A stretch of 64,000 nt of DNA from Pseudomonas sp. LFM046 (lineage in GTDB: Bacteria > Pseudomonadota > Gammaproteobacteria > Pseudomonadales > Pseudomonadaceae): positions 2,194,620-2,258,619 of the forward strand of contig NZ_JYKO02000001.1 of assembly GCF_000949385.2 (NCBI RefSeq). The letters run 5' to 3'. Under the pieces are notes generated by a model that was not told the DNA's origin, ran no database searches, and was given only the letters and a program-made list of their open reading frames with translations. Positions 1-7,718 of the stretch are shown here, piece after piece. Position numbers and translations under genes: made by a program. Position 1 is the stretch's first letter. Every line of letters begins with the position of its first letter.

Positions 1-1
1 C

Positions 2-640
2 ACCACCGCCGGCCCGCAACCGGTGGATGTGATCTACCGCCGGCTGGATGACGCCTTCCTCGACCCATTGGCCTTCAATCCCGAATCCATGCTCGGCGTG
101 CCGGGCCTGCTGGCGGCCTACCGCTCCGGCAACCTGGTGCTGGCCAATGCCATCGGCACCGGGGTGGCGGACGACAAGTCCATCTATCCCTACGTGGGCG
201 AAATGATCCGCTTCTACCTGGACGAGGAACCCATCCTGAAGAACGTGCCCACCTGGCAGTGCCGCAAACCCGAAGACCTGTCCCATGTGCTGGCGCACCT
301 GCCCGAGCTGGTGGTCAAGGAAACCCAGGGCTCCGGCGGCTACGGCATGCTGGTGGGCCCGGCGGCCAGCCGCAAGGAAATCGAGACCTTCCGCGAACGC
401 CTCAAGGCCCGTCCCGAGGCCTATATCGCCCAGCCCACGCTGTGCCTGTCCACCTGCCCGACCTTTGTCGAGCAGGGCATCGCGCCGCGCCATATCGACC
501 TGCGCCCCTTCGTGCTGTCGGGCCGGGAAACCCGGCTGGTGCCTGGCGGGCTGACCCGCGTGGCGCTTCGTGAAGGCTCCCTGGTGGTGAACTCGTCCCA
601 GGGCGGCGGTACCAAGGACACCTGGATCGTGGAGGACTGA
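2..640 (+). CDS. Circularly permuted ATP-grasp protein, C-terminal part (cut by window edge)
   Basis: The reading frame is open from the first bases, so the start lies outside the window and only about 212 C-terminal residues are present. Visible motifs are [13 protein letters not shown], a glycine-rich ATP-binding loop, and the later HIDLRPFV and [14 protein letters not shown] segments typical of the DUF404/DUF407 circularly permuted ATP-grasp family. These proteins are encoded with alpha-E, transglutaminase and Anbu genes and are thought to make an amide-type bond in a peptide-like molecule; the substrate is not known to me. It ends 2 bases before the alpha-E start, so the two are co-transcribed. 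Confidence 0.85.
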   Translation, partial: TTAGPQPVDVIYRRLDDAFLDPLAFNPESMLGVPGLLAAYRSGNLVLANAIGTGVADDKSIYPYVGEMIRFYLDEEPILKNVPTWQCRKPEDLSHVLAHLPELVVKETQGSGGYGMLVGPAASRKEIETFRERLKARPEAYIAQPTLCLSTCPTFVEQGIAPRHIDLRPFVLSGRETRLVPGGLTRVALREGSLVVNSSQGGGTKDTWIVED

Positions 641-642
641 CC

Positions 643-1593
643 ATGCTTTCGAGAACAGCCTCCGAGCTTTACTGGATGTCGCGCTACCTGGAGCGTGCCG
701 AGAACCTGGCACGCATGCTGGAAGTCAGCTACTCGCTGTCGCTGATGCCCCAGGACGGCCGTGGCGATGGCCTGGACGAACTGGCCATGTCGCTGCTCAG
801 CACCGGCACCCTGGAGCTGTACCAGGAGCGTCACGGTGAGCTGAACGCGGTGCGCATGCTGCACTTCTTCGCCCTCGATGCTGACAACCAGGCGAGCATC
901 TTCAGCTGCCTGCGCGCCGCGCGGATCAACGCCCATGCCGTGCGCGGACGGATCACCGCCGACATCTGGGAAAACATCAACGCCACCTGGCTGGAGATGC
1001 TGAACATCTCCAGCGAGGGACTCGGGCGCTACGGCATCAGCCGCTTCTGCGAATGGGTGAAAGAGCGCTCGCACCTGTTCCGTGGCGCCACCTACGGCAC
1101 CATCATGCGTGGCGAGGCCTACAGCTTCATCCGCCTGGGTACCTTCATCGAACGGGCGGACAACACCTTGCGCCTGCTGGACTCGCGCTACGAGATGTTC
1201 GGCGAAGAGTCGGAGGAGGTCAGCGACCTCTCCGCACGCGGCTACTACCAGTGGAGCGCCTTGCTCCGCGCCCTGTCGTCCTTCGAGGCCTACACCGAGG
1301 TGTATCGGGGCTCGCCGGATGCCCGCCAGGTTTCCGAACTCCTGCTGCTGCGCCCCGACGTGCCGCGCTCGCTGCGTGCCTGCATGGAAGAGTTGAACCA
1401 CATCCTTTCCCTCCTGCCGGGCGAAAACGGTCGCCCGGCCCAACGCCTGGCTGCCGAACTGGACGCGCGACTGCGCTACACCGCCATCGACGAAATCCTC
1501 AAGGAAGGCCTGCACACCTGGCTGACCGACTTCATCCTGCTGGTCCGACAACTGGCCCGGGCCATCCACAGTTCGTATCTGGAGGCTGTATGA
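643..1593 (+). CDS. Alpha-E domain protein (DUF403)
   Basis: A 316-aa, mostly helical protein beginning MLSRTASELYWMSRYLERAENLARML, which is the hallmark N-terminus of the alpha-E (DUF403) family. A further conserved helix, FIRLGTFIERADNTLRLLD, lies near the middle. Its function is unsettled; family members always accompany the circularly permuted ATP-grasp and a transglutaminase-like protein. The stop codon overlaps the next start (ATGA), indicating translational coupling. Confidence 0.88.
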   Translation: MLSRTASELYWMSRYLERAENLARMLEVSYSLSLMPQDGRGDGLDELAMSLLSTGTLELYQERHGELNAVRMLHFFALDADNQASIFSCLRAARINAHAVRGRITADIWENINATWLEMLNISSEGLGRYGISRFCEWVKERSHLFRGATYGTIMRGEAYSFIRLGTFIERADNTLRLLDSRYEMFGEESEEVSDLSARGYYQWSALLRALSSFEAYTEVYRGSPDARQVSELLLLRPDVPRSLRACMEELNHILSLLPGENGRPAQRLAAELDARLRYTAIDEILKEGLHTWLTDFILLVRQLARAIHSSYLEAV

Positions 1594-2387
1594 AACTCTC
1601 CATTCGCCACGACACCACCTACCGCTACGATGACCAGGTCCGCGCCAGCATCCAGTACCTGCGCCTGACGCCCCAGGAAAGCGAACGCCAGCATGTGCTC
1701 AATTGGGAACTCACCCTGCCGCGCCCGGTGCGTGCGCAGGTCGACCCCTTCGGCAATATCTTCCACGTGCTGACCCTGGACGAGCCCCACGACGCCATCG
1801 TCATCAGTGCCCGTGGCCTGGTCGAGATCGACGAGCAGCGCGAGGTGGAGCACGACACGCATTCGGCCTTGCCCTTCCTGCGCTTCACCCGCCTGACCAC
1901 GGCCGACGAGGCCCTGCGCGAGCTCGCCGAACACCAGTGCGGCCCTCGCCGCGACCGCAATGGCTTGATCGACCTGATGGAAGCCCTGCACGAGCAGATG
2001 CCCTTCAGAAAAGGCGTGACCGGCGTCGACAGCACCGCCGCCGAAGCCTTCGCCGTTGGCGCCGGCGTCTGCCAGGACCACACCCATGCGTTCCTCGCCT
2101 GCGCCCGCAGCCTGGGGATTCCGGCGCGCTTCGTCTCCGGCTACCTGTACCAGGGCAATGACCAGAACCTGGCCAGCCATGCCTGGGCCGAGGCCTGGCT
2201 GGGGGATGCCTGGTACAGCTTCGACGTGACCAACAAGCTGGCCCGCCCCGAACGCCACCTGAAGCTGGCGGTTGGCCTGGACTACCTGGACGCCTGCCCG
2301 GTGCGCGGCATGCGCCGGGGCGGCGGTGGCGAGCAGATGCACGCCAAGGTCGCTGCGCCGCCGCTTCTATTGATCCAGGGGCAGTAA
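1590..2387 (+). CDS. Transglutaminase-like cysteine peptidase family protein
   Basis: A 265-aa protein. The start is the ATG at 1590 that overlaps the alpha-E stop; a longer upstream reading frame exists but is a shadow. The N-terminus MKLSIRHDTTYRYDD is the bacterial transglutaminase N-terminal domain. The catalytic triad is visible: Cys in GAGVCQDHTHAFLACAR, His in SHAWAEAWLG and Asp in WYSFDVTNK. It is a cytoplasmic member of the ATP-grasp/alpha-E/Anbu set, where it could cleave or form amide bonds. The substrate is unknown. Confidence 0.9.
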   Translation: MKLSIRHDTTYRYDDQVRASIQYLRLTPQESERQHVLNWELTLPRPVRAQVDPFGNIFHVLTLDEPHDAIVISARGLVEIDEQREVEHDTHSALPFLRFTRLTTADEALRELAEHQCGPRRDRNGLIDLMEALHEQMPFRKGVTGVDSTAAEAFAVGAGVCQDHTHAFLACARSLGIPARFVSGYLYQGNDQNLASHAWAEAWLGDAWYSFDVTNKLARPERHLKLAVGLDYLDACPVRGMRRGGGGEQMHAKVAAPPLLLIQGQ

Positions 2388-2501
2388 AGCGCAGGCGCGC
2401 ATCCAGGCGCTCCGCGCCGCCGGCCGCTGTTTACTGCCAGGCCCCTGACGGGCCCAGCGGCCGGACACCCGGTGCGGGGAGTCCCCACAAGGAGAACCGG
2501 C

Positions 2502-3233
2502 ATGACTTATTGCGTCGCCATGCACCTGGCCGAGGGCCTGGTGTTCGTTTCCGACTCGCGGACCAATGCGGGCATCGACCATATCGCCACCTTCCGCAAG
2601 CTCTACACCTTCGGCGTCAGCGGTGAACGACTGATCGCGTTGCAGAGCGCTGGCAACCTGGCGACCTCGCAATCCGTGGTGAACCTGCTGAAGCAGCGCC
2701 TTGATGGGCCAGGGCCCAACCTGCACAGCGTGCCCACCCTCTACGACGCCACGGCCCTGGTGGCCGAGACCATCCGCGAAGTCATTGCCCGCGACGGCGC
2801 GCCGCTGGCCGGCAACACCGACCTGACCTGCTCCTTCCTGGTGGGCGGGCAGATCGCCGGCAACCCGCCGGAGCTCTACAGCATCTACCCCCAGGGCAAC
2901 TTCATTCAGGCCACCGAAGACACACCGTTCCTGCAATTGGGAGAGAGCAAGTACGGCAAGCCCATCCTCGACCGCAACCTGGAGTTCGACACCAGCCTGG
3001 AAGAAGGGCTGCGCTGCGCGCTGGTGTCCTTCGACTCTACCATCCGCAGCAACCTGTCGGTGGGCATGCCCCTGGACCTGCTGGTCTACCACCGTGACAG
3101 CCTGATCATCCCGGCCGGCTACAGGGTGACCGAGGACGACAAGTACTTCGCCGACATCCGCAAGCAATGGGCGGCCGGGCTGCAGGCGCTGATCGGAGAG
3201 CTGCCGCCGCCGCCGGTGGAATACAACGTGTAG
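2502..3233 (+). CDS. Anbu, bacterial proteasome-like peptidase
   Basis: A 243-aa protein. The ATG at 2502 is chosen because an AAGGAG RBS lies at 2489-2494 and because Thr2 (MTYCVAMHLAEGLVF) then becomes the N-terminal nucleophile, as in HslV and proteasome beta subunits. The next conserved element is FVSDSRTNAGIDH. Anbu proteins self-assemble into open helical rings and are encoded beside ATP-grasp, alpha-E and transglutaminase genes, as here. The gene is separated from the transglutaminase by 114 bases and probably belongs to the same unit. The physiological substrate is unknown. Confidence 0.9.
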   Translation: MTYCVAMHLAEGLVFVSDSRTNAGIDHIATFRKLYTFGVSGERLIALQSAGNLATSQSVVNLLKQRLDGPGPNLHSVPTLYDATALVAETIREVIARDGAPLAGNTDLTCSFLVGGQIAGNPPELYSIYPQGNFIQATEDTPFLQLGESKYGKPILDRNLEFDTSLEEGLRCALVSFDSTIRSNLSVGMPLDLLVYHRDSLIIPAGYRVTEDDKYFADIRKQWAAGLQALIGELPPPPVEYNV

Positions 3234-3829
3234 CTCGCCCAGGAGCTGGAAACATCGTGGACAGAGAAGCGCCGCTCACCCGGAAGAGTCTGCAGAGTGG
3301 CTCTTCACGAATGGAATTGCGTGTTTGTTCAAGAGGGAGCTTGTTGAGACGCGAGGACAGAGTTCGTTTCTGCAATCCCGAATGAGAGAGACGTCTCCTG
3401 AGTTTCGCTGGTTTGAATGGCAGCCTGCGACCAAGCACATCTCCCACACATGAAAGGGGAGTCGGCTTAGGTCCTCGATTTTAGTTTGATCGGGACGTGG
3501 GTATAGCCGTGGTCCACTCTTCGATCCGGTGCCGAGACGCTGGGCCTGGCATTCCTGAAATTACTTGGCGTAGTGGGTGACATAGCTTAGTTCGTCAGCA
3601 TTTAGGACTGGCTAACGACGAGGCAGACGTGTTGTTGACGACCACTCGATGTGTAGGAAAGGGCGCTAACTCTGGGTCTCTATTGCTGGCCCTGTTATGC
3701 GATTTTTCTGATTTTGGTTATGTGGCCGAGTTTGGCGTTGACGGAGCATTCAAGGGGACTAGCATCGTCAACCGGCAGGATGAAGCTACTTTTCTGCCGT
3801 CAATTTTGAACGATGACAAGGAGTCGAGC
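3234..3829. other. Non-coding stretch between the Anbu operon and the accessory cluster
   Basis: About 600 bases with visibly lower GC than the genes on the left. No convincing gene is seen; the open frames here are short or lack an RBS. It marks the left edge of the accessory block and should hold the promoter for the peptide gene at 3830, but I could not assign -35/-10 boxes with confidence. Confidence 0.5.
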
Positions 3830-3982
3830 ATGACCCAGAAAGCCCAAAGCACTGCGATTAAATCCGTGGGAGAGAAGGCACTCTTCAGTAAGGAGGAACT
3901 GTTGGCACTGACCGAGGCTGTCAAGAAGTCCAAAGTTAAGGTTACTGAAACCAAGGCGATGAGCTGCGCCTACCACCGCTGA
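3830..3982 (+). CDS. Candidate RiPP precursor peptide, 50 aa
   Basis: The frame is open from 3629, but the ATG at 3830 has an AAGGAG RBS (3818-3823) with ideal spacing, giving a 50-aa product. The body is Lys/Glu-rich (9 Lys) and helix-prone (FSKEELLALTEAVKKSKVK). The end is compositionally different: AMSCAYHR, with the only Cys (46), only Tyr (48) and only His (49) of the peptide, then a terminal Arg50. This leader/core asymmetry, the position first in a cluster of modifying enzymes and an exporter, and the strong hairpin after it are typical of RiPP precursor genes. I do not recognise the peptide family; the product class is an inference. Confidence 0.6.
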   Translation: MTQKAQSTAIKSVGEKALFSKEELLALTEAVKKSKVKVTETKAMSCAYHR

Positions 3983-3993
3983 TTTGCTTCACG

Positions 3994-4021
3994 AAAAGCA
4001 AGAAAGTGATTTCTTGCTTTT
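3994..4021 (+). terminator. Perfect 12-bp inverted repeat after the peptide gene (attenuator or processing hairpin)
   Basis: AAAAGCAAGAAA, loop GTGA, TTTCTTGCTTTT, followed by pyrimidine-rich sequence. It starts 11 bases after the peptide stop and ends 45 bases before the first enzyme gene. Partial termination or mRNA stabilisation here would give much more peptide than enzyme, the usual arrangement in RiPP operons. Confidence 0.75.
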
Positions 4022-4066
4022 CTGCTCCTCTCGGGCAACAGGACGTATTTTCTTCAGGAAGAAGGC

Positions 4067-5539
4067 ATGAAAGTGGTCTTTATTGGGCATCAAACTTGGC
4101 TCGTTGAACACAAGAACACCAAAATTCTGATAGATCCTCTGCTCTGTGAGGATTTCGGCCTAGTCGATGAGCTTCGGATCGAAATTTATCCCCCCCGGCG
4201 TGTCGACCCCTCGGCTTTGGCCGATGTGGAACTAATATTTCTCAGTCACGAGCATTCCGATCATTTCGATATCCAGTCGCTAGATCTGTTGCCACGCTCG
4301 GCGCGTTTCGTCGTCGGCGCTACCATCGTCGAACCGGTCAAGAGTTGCATTCGTGAGCTGGGGTTCGATCTGACGGAGGTCGATTCGACCGAGCCGATGA
4401 GGGTCGGCGACCTGCTTCTGCGTTTCTATCCTGCAGACCCCAAGACCGCGTACTGGGAGAGCCGGGTGACGCAGATTCACATCGAAGAAGTGTCGCAGCC
4501 TCGTACGGGCGTGTTCATTGCGGTGGATGCGCTGGTGTCCGAAGTGTTCAAGAAGGATCTGCTCGAACAGCGGGTCTCGTCGCCGAAACTGGTTGTCGTT
4601 TCGAATAATTCGAGGGTTTCGCCCCCCGGCGCCTTCCAGTCCCTCGAGAACTGGGCGAGTAATGCCAGCAACGGCAATCGCAAGGTCGGCCCGCTGGGCA
4701 TCGGCGTGCTGAGTGCGGTTCTGACCAGCTACCTAGACGATTTTCCGACGCAACTTGAGAACGTCGCATTATGCGGAGGCGGATTCATCAAGCGCCTGGG
4801 AGGGTTCGCGGCATTTCCTTTCTCCGACCAGCCCTCGCTCAGTCGTCTGGCAAACCAGCTCAGCCTCGACACCCATGTCGTCGGGCTGCTGCCAGGGGAG
4901 GCATTTGCCCTGGATGCTGAAGAGAACCGGCAATCCAGCATCGACTGGGTCCAGGTTGACCATGTGCAGCACACGCTGTTGCTTGGGGAACTCGACGATT
5001 TCATCGCCTCGGGGCGCCACGTCGAGGTGGTGTCGTCGGTACGACCCGATCTTGACAACGAGGAACGCTATCGGCGGCTGCTGGCTCGGGCGGAGCTGGA
5101 GCTGGATCGTATCGCGCGCAGCCTTATGCTGTTTATCACTGGACGCAAGGCGCTTGAAATGACCCACTACAAAGGAAAGAAACTCGGCGGCAGGCGTATC
5201 GTCTTCAATTTCGTTTCCAGATCCTTGGGACGCCAGGACAGTTTCGCCCTCGACTTCGTCAGCGGGCGCTTCGAGCGCGAGCCCGAAGGCTCGGACGAAG
5301 TGCTGATGGAGCGCTATCCCTTCGGCGTCTGCATGCCGCTGGTGGACTTTATCGGTGTGGCTGAAGGCGATCTGCAGATCTGGGACATAGTCGGAGTGTC
5401 CATCAAGTCCTGGTTCCAGGGCGGAATCTTCGACGGCTTGATTCCCTTCTTCTACAGCTATTACGGTGAAAACGGCAGCCCGGAGTTGCTGGCGAAGATC
5501 ATTGATCGGGCCATGCAGGAACGGAGGGCGAACTCGTGA
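4067..5539 (+). CDS. Metallo-beta-lactamase-fold hydrolase with C-terminal extension
   Basis: A 490-aa protein with RBS AGGAAGAAGG just upstream. It opens as a UlaG-like MBL fold (MKVVFIGHQTWLVEHKNTKILIDPLL) and carries a complete HxHxDH metal motif, HEHSDH at residues 61-66. After about residue 340 there is a second domain (QDSFALDFVSGRFE, YPFGVCMPL, GDLQIWDIVGVS) that resembles an SCP2-like lipid- or substrate-binding module and recurs in the next gene. It is the likely active partner of the MBL pair. A role in cleaving or oxidising the peptide is an inference from context, by analogy to the MBL protein PqqB of PQQ biosynthesis. The stop overlaps the next start. Confidence 0.8.
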   Translation: MKVVFIGHQTWLVEHKNTKILIDPLLCEDFGLVDELRIEIYPPRRVDPSALADVELIFLSHEHSDHFDIQSLDLLPRSARFVVGATIVEPVKSCIRELGFDLTEVDSTEPMRVGDLLLRFYPADPKTAYWESRVTQIHIEEVSQPRTGVFIAVDALVSEVFKKDLLEQRVSSPKLVVVSNNSRVSPPGAFQSLENWASNASNGNRKVGPLGIGVLSAVLTSYLDDFPTQLENVALCGGGFIKRLGGFAAFPFSDQPSLSRLANQLSLDTHVVGLLPGEAFALDAEENRQSSIDWVQVDHVQHTLLLGELDDFIASGRHVEVVSSVRPDLDNEERYRRLLARAELELDRIARSLMLFITGRKALEMTHYKGKKLGGRRIVFNFVSRSLGRQDSFALDFVSGRFEREPEGSDEVLMERYPFGVCMPLVDFIGVAEGDLQIWDIVGVSIKSWFQGGIFDGLIPFFYSYYGENGSPELLAKIIDRAMQERRANS

Positions 5540-6930
5540 AGCTTACCCTGATAGGCCACGAAAGCTGGTCGATACAGGCCGGTGGCACCCATGCGCTGGT
5601 CGATCCGATCCTGGGCCCGAGCTTCGGCAGCGACCCTCAGCGCCAGTTCACAATCTTCCCGGCCCGGGAGGTACTGCTCGAACGGCTTCCCGCGGTTGAC
5701 GGTATCGTGCTGACCAGTGAGCACCTGCAGCATTTTCATCCTGCTTCGTTACGTTACCTGAAGAACAGCCTAGGGCGGCGGCTTCTCCAGCCAACTGTAC
5801 TTGTCCCAGAGCTGTTCCCCGGCGCCGCCGAAGAAATCGTTCGGCGTTGCGGCCTCGACGTCCGACGCGTCGATAGCCAGGCAGAGTTCCATATCGGCGA
5901 GCTCACCTGCCGTTTCTACATGCCACATACCGGCGTGTTGTACTGGGACAATCGGGTAGCTTCCCTGCATGTCGAACATCGAGGGGGGGAGGCGCTGTTC
6001 ATTCAGTCCGATACTCGCATCGCCGACAGCTACTATTCCGACGTTAACGAGGGGCGGGTCGCTGAACCTCAGGTGATGGTGGTGACCAACAACTTCCAGG
6101 CTAGTTCGAGCGAAGAGACCATTGGCCTGGATAACCTGCTGCCCGTGGCCGATGCCCGCTATTCCCGGATATCTGGACTGCGCCTGCTAGAGGAGATCAT
6201 CCACCAGCCGGTCCGGCGCCTGCAGAGGGTGCCGGCGCTGATCTTGGCCGGGAACGGCTACCGAGATCCGCTGGGAAACATGCGCCAGCCCTGGTCCAAC
6301 GAAGAGCTGGCGGATATCTCCAGCGAGCTATCCCTGTTGCGAGCGGTCCACTGCCTGAAGCCGGGGCAATGCTTCGACGTGGAGTGCGCGTCGCTGGGCA
6401 AGCCGGTCGACTGGGTCACCCTGCGGTCACAGGGTGAGCAGCGCCTGCGGCCTGAGCGCTGCGAGCACGCGGAAGGCCCGCGAACAAGCGTCGCGCGGAT
6501 CAAGCGTCACCTCGACGAAATGGCCAAGACCTGGCTGATCGGACGCTATGGGCAGGTTCTCATGGCGCAGTCCGAGTACCTGGGGCAGTCCGTCGGACCT
6601 TGCCGCTTGGTGCTGCAATTGCTCCGTGGCGACGCCTCCCTGCAACTGGTGCTGGACATTACCAGGGTTGAGTTCGTCGAAGCACCGTACGAGGGGTTGG
6701 CGGTGATCAAGCGCTATCCCTACGGCATTCGCGTGGACTACGACGATTTCCTGAGCTTGCTGGCGGGCGATCTGCAGATCTGGGAAGTGATGAACTTGTC
6801 GGCGTCGCAATGGTATGTCTGCGATCGTTATGACAGTCCGCTGGCCTTCTGGCTGGAGTACTACAACGAACAGGTCGACGCGCGGCGCGCCCTGCGCAGT
6901 TACGAACAGTCTTTGGCGCAATCGCTATGA
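5536..6930 (+). CDS. Second MBL-fold protein with degenerate metal motif
   Basis: A 464-aa paralogue of the preceding protein: same opening (MKLTLIGHESWSIQAGGTHALVDPIL) and same C-terminal module (YPYGIRVDYDDFLSLLAGDLQIWEV). At the aligned position 61-66 it reads SEHLQH instead of HEHSDH, losing the first His and the Asp. It is therefore probably metal-poor or inactive, perhaps a regulatory or heterodimer subunit. It starts at a GTG that overlaps the upstream stop by four bases (GTGA) and ends in an ATGA overlap with the next gene, so the three are translationally coupled. Confidence 0.78.
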   Translation: MKLTLIGHESWSIQAGGTHALVDPILGPSFGSDPQRQFTIFPAREVLLERLPAVDGIVLTSEHLQHFHPASLRYLKNSLGRRLLQPTVLVPELFPGAAEEIVRRCGLDVRRVDSQAEFHIGELTCRFYMPHTGVLYWDNRVASLHVEHRGGEALFIQSDTRIADSYYSDVNEGRVAEPQVMVVTNNFQASSSEETIGLDNLLPVADARYSRISGLRLLEEIIHQPVRRLQRVPALILAGNGYRDPLGNMRQPWSNEELADISSELSLLRAVHCLKPGQCFDVECASLGKPVDWVTLRSQGEQRLRPERCEHAEGPRTSVARIKRHLDEMAKTWLIGRYGQVLMAQSEYLGQSVGPCRLVLQLLRGDASLQLVLDITRVEFVEAPYEGLAVIKRYPYGIRVDYDDFLSLLAGDLQIWEVMNLSASQWYVCDRYDSPLAFWLEYYNEQVDARRALRSYEQSLAQSL

Positions 6931-7718
6931 ATGAAGTTCCGGAATTCGAACACGTCGCCCTGGATTGCCTTGTCGACGAGCAGGTCGAAGCGCGGTTGGA
7001 GGCGCTGACGCAACTGCTGGCGGAGCGCTATTGCAATCTGCGCCTGATCAGCCAGACGACCAAGTCGATGGTCTGTGCCGGCGAGTGCCGGGCGTCCCGA
7101 GGCCAGGTGATGGTTAAGCGCTATTTCGATGCGCGGGCCTACGCTGCTGAAGTCACCGGATACCTATTGTTTCGCGGGGGGCCGATTGCCGAGGTACTTC
7201 ACCAGGATCCCGCCTTCGGCGTGATCGTTCTGAGGCAGCTATCCGGACGCTTTTTTCTCCCCACCCGCTCGGACCTTATGCGCGCCGTAGCGGCCTATGC
7301 AGCGCTGCATACGCAAGCGCTGGCGAACATTCGCCTGGCCTTTGGCGATCGCTGGAAACCCATCTTCGTCGATCCCTGTCTGTCGGCTTCCGCCGATCTC
7401 GCAGCGATCGATAGCCAGGGCGTCAGCGTGGGCGACGGCAAGCCGGAGCATCTAATCATTGATGACCATGCAGTTTTCGTCATCGACCTGGAGACCCATT
7501 CGCTACGTCGCAGCGTATGGTTCGACATTCTTTTCCTCGGCCGTTTCATGGGTGGGCTCGACGCGTTCTCTCAGGGGCTGGCGGAACTGGTCAAGCAATA
7601 CTGTCACTGTCGTGGCCTGCAACCTTCCCATTACGATCCCGAGAAGATCGCCGCTTACTTGCAGCGGCTGTGGAACGTCGGACCCAGTCAGTCCTACCGC
7701 GAGGGATGCGCACCGTGA
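6927..7718 (+). CDS. Kinase/aminoglycoside-phosphotransferase-like protein, degenerate
   Basis: A 263-aa protein. Features recalling APH-type kinases are a lysine in a beta-3-like strand (GQVMVKRYFDARAYAAEVTGYLLF) and a C-terminal part DGKPEHLIIDDHAVFVIDLE, which resembles the GDxHxxN...DFE catalytic and metal motifs. The catalytic-loop Asn is His and the canonical HGD is not present, so activity is uncertain. The ATG overlaps the previous stop, and the end overlaps the ABC gene. It may phosphorylate, or just bind, the peptide or an intermediate. The family assignment is moderate. Confidence 0.5.
   Translation: MNEVPEFEHVALDCLVDEQVEARLEALTQLLAERYCNLRLISQTTKSMVCAGECRASRGQVMVKRYFDARAYAAEVTGYLLFRGGPIAEVLHQDPAFGVIVLRQLSGRFFLPTRSDLMRAVAAYAALHTQALANIRLAFGDRWKPIFVDPCLSASADLAAIDSQGVSVGDGKPEHLIIDDHAVFVIDLETHSLRRSVWFDILFLGRFMGGLDAFSQGLAELVKQYCHCRGLQPSHYDPEKIAAYLQRLWNVGPSQSYREGCAP

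Noticed and set aside
3629..3829. N-terminal extension of the 50-aa peptide gene to a start at 3629
   Set aside because: No RBS at 3629, no signal or domain in the extension, while ATG 3830 has an ideal AAGGAG.
3234..3829. Attachment site or integrase for the accessory block at the Anbu side
   Set aside because: No tRNA gene, direct repeat with 15001-15372, or integrase was seen; the block boundaries rest only on base composition and gene content.
4067..5539. Assignment of the first MBL protein as PqqB
   Set aside because: It has a UlaG-like start and a C-terminal module absent from PqqB, and no pqqA, pqqC, pqqD or pqqE gene is present.
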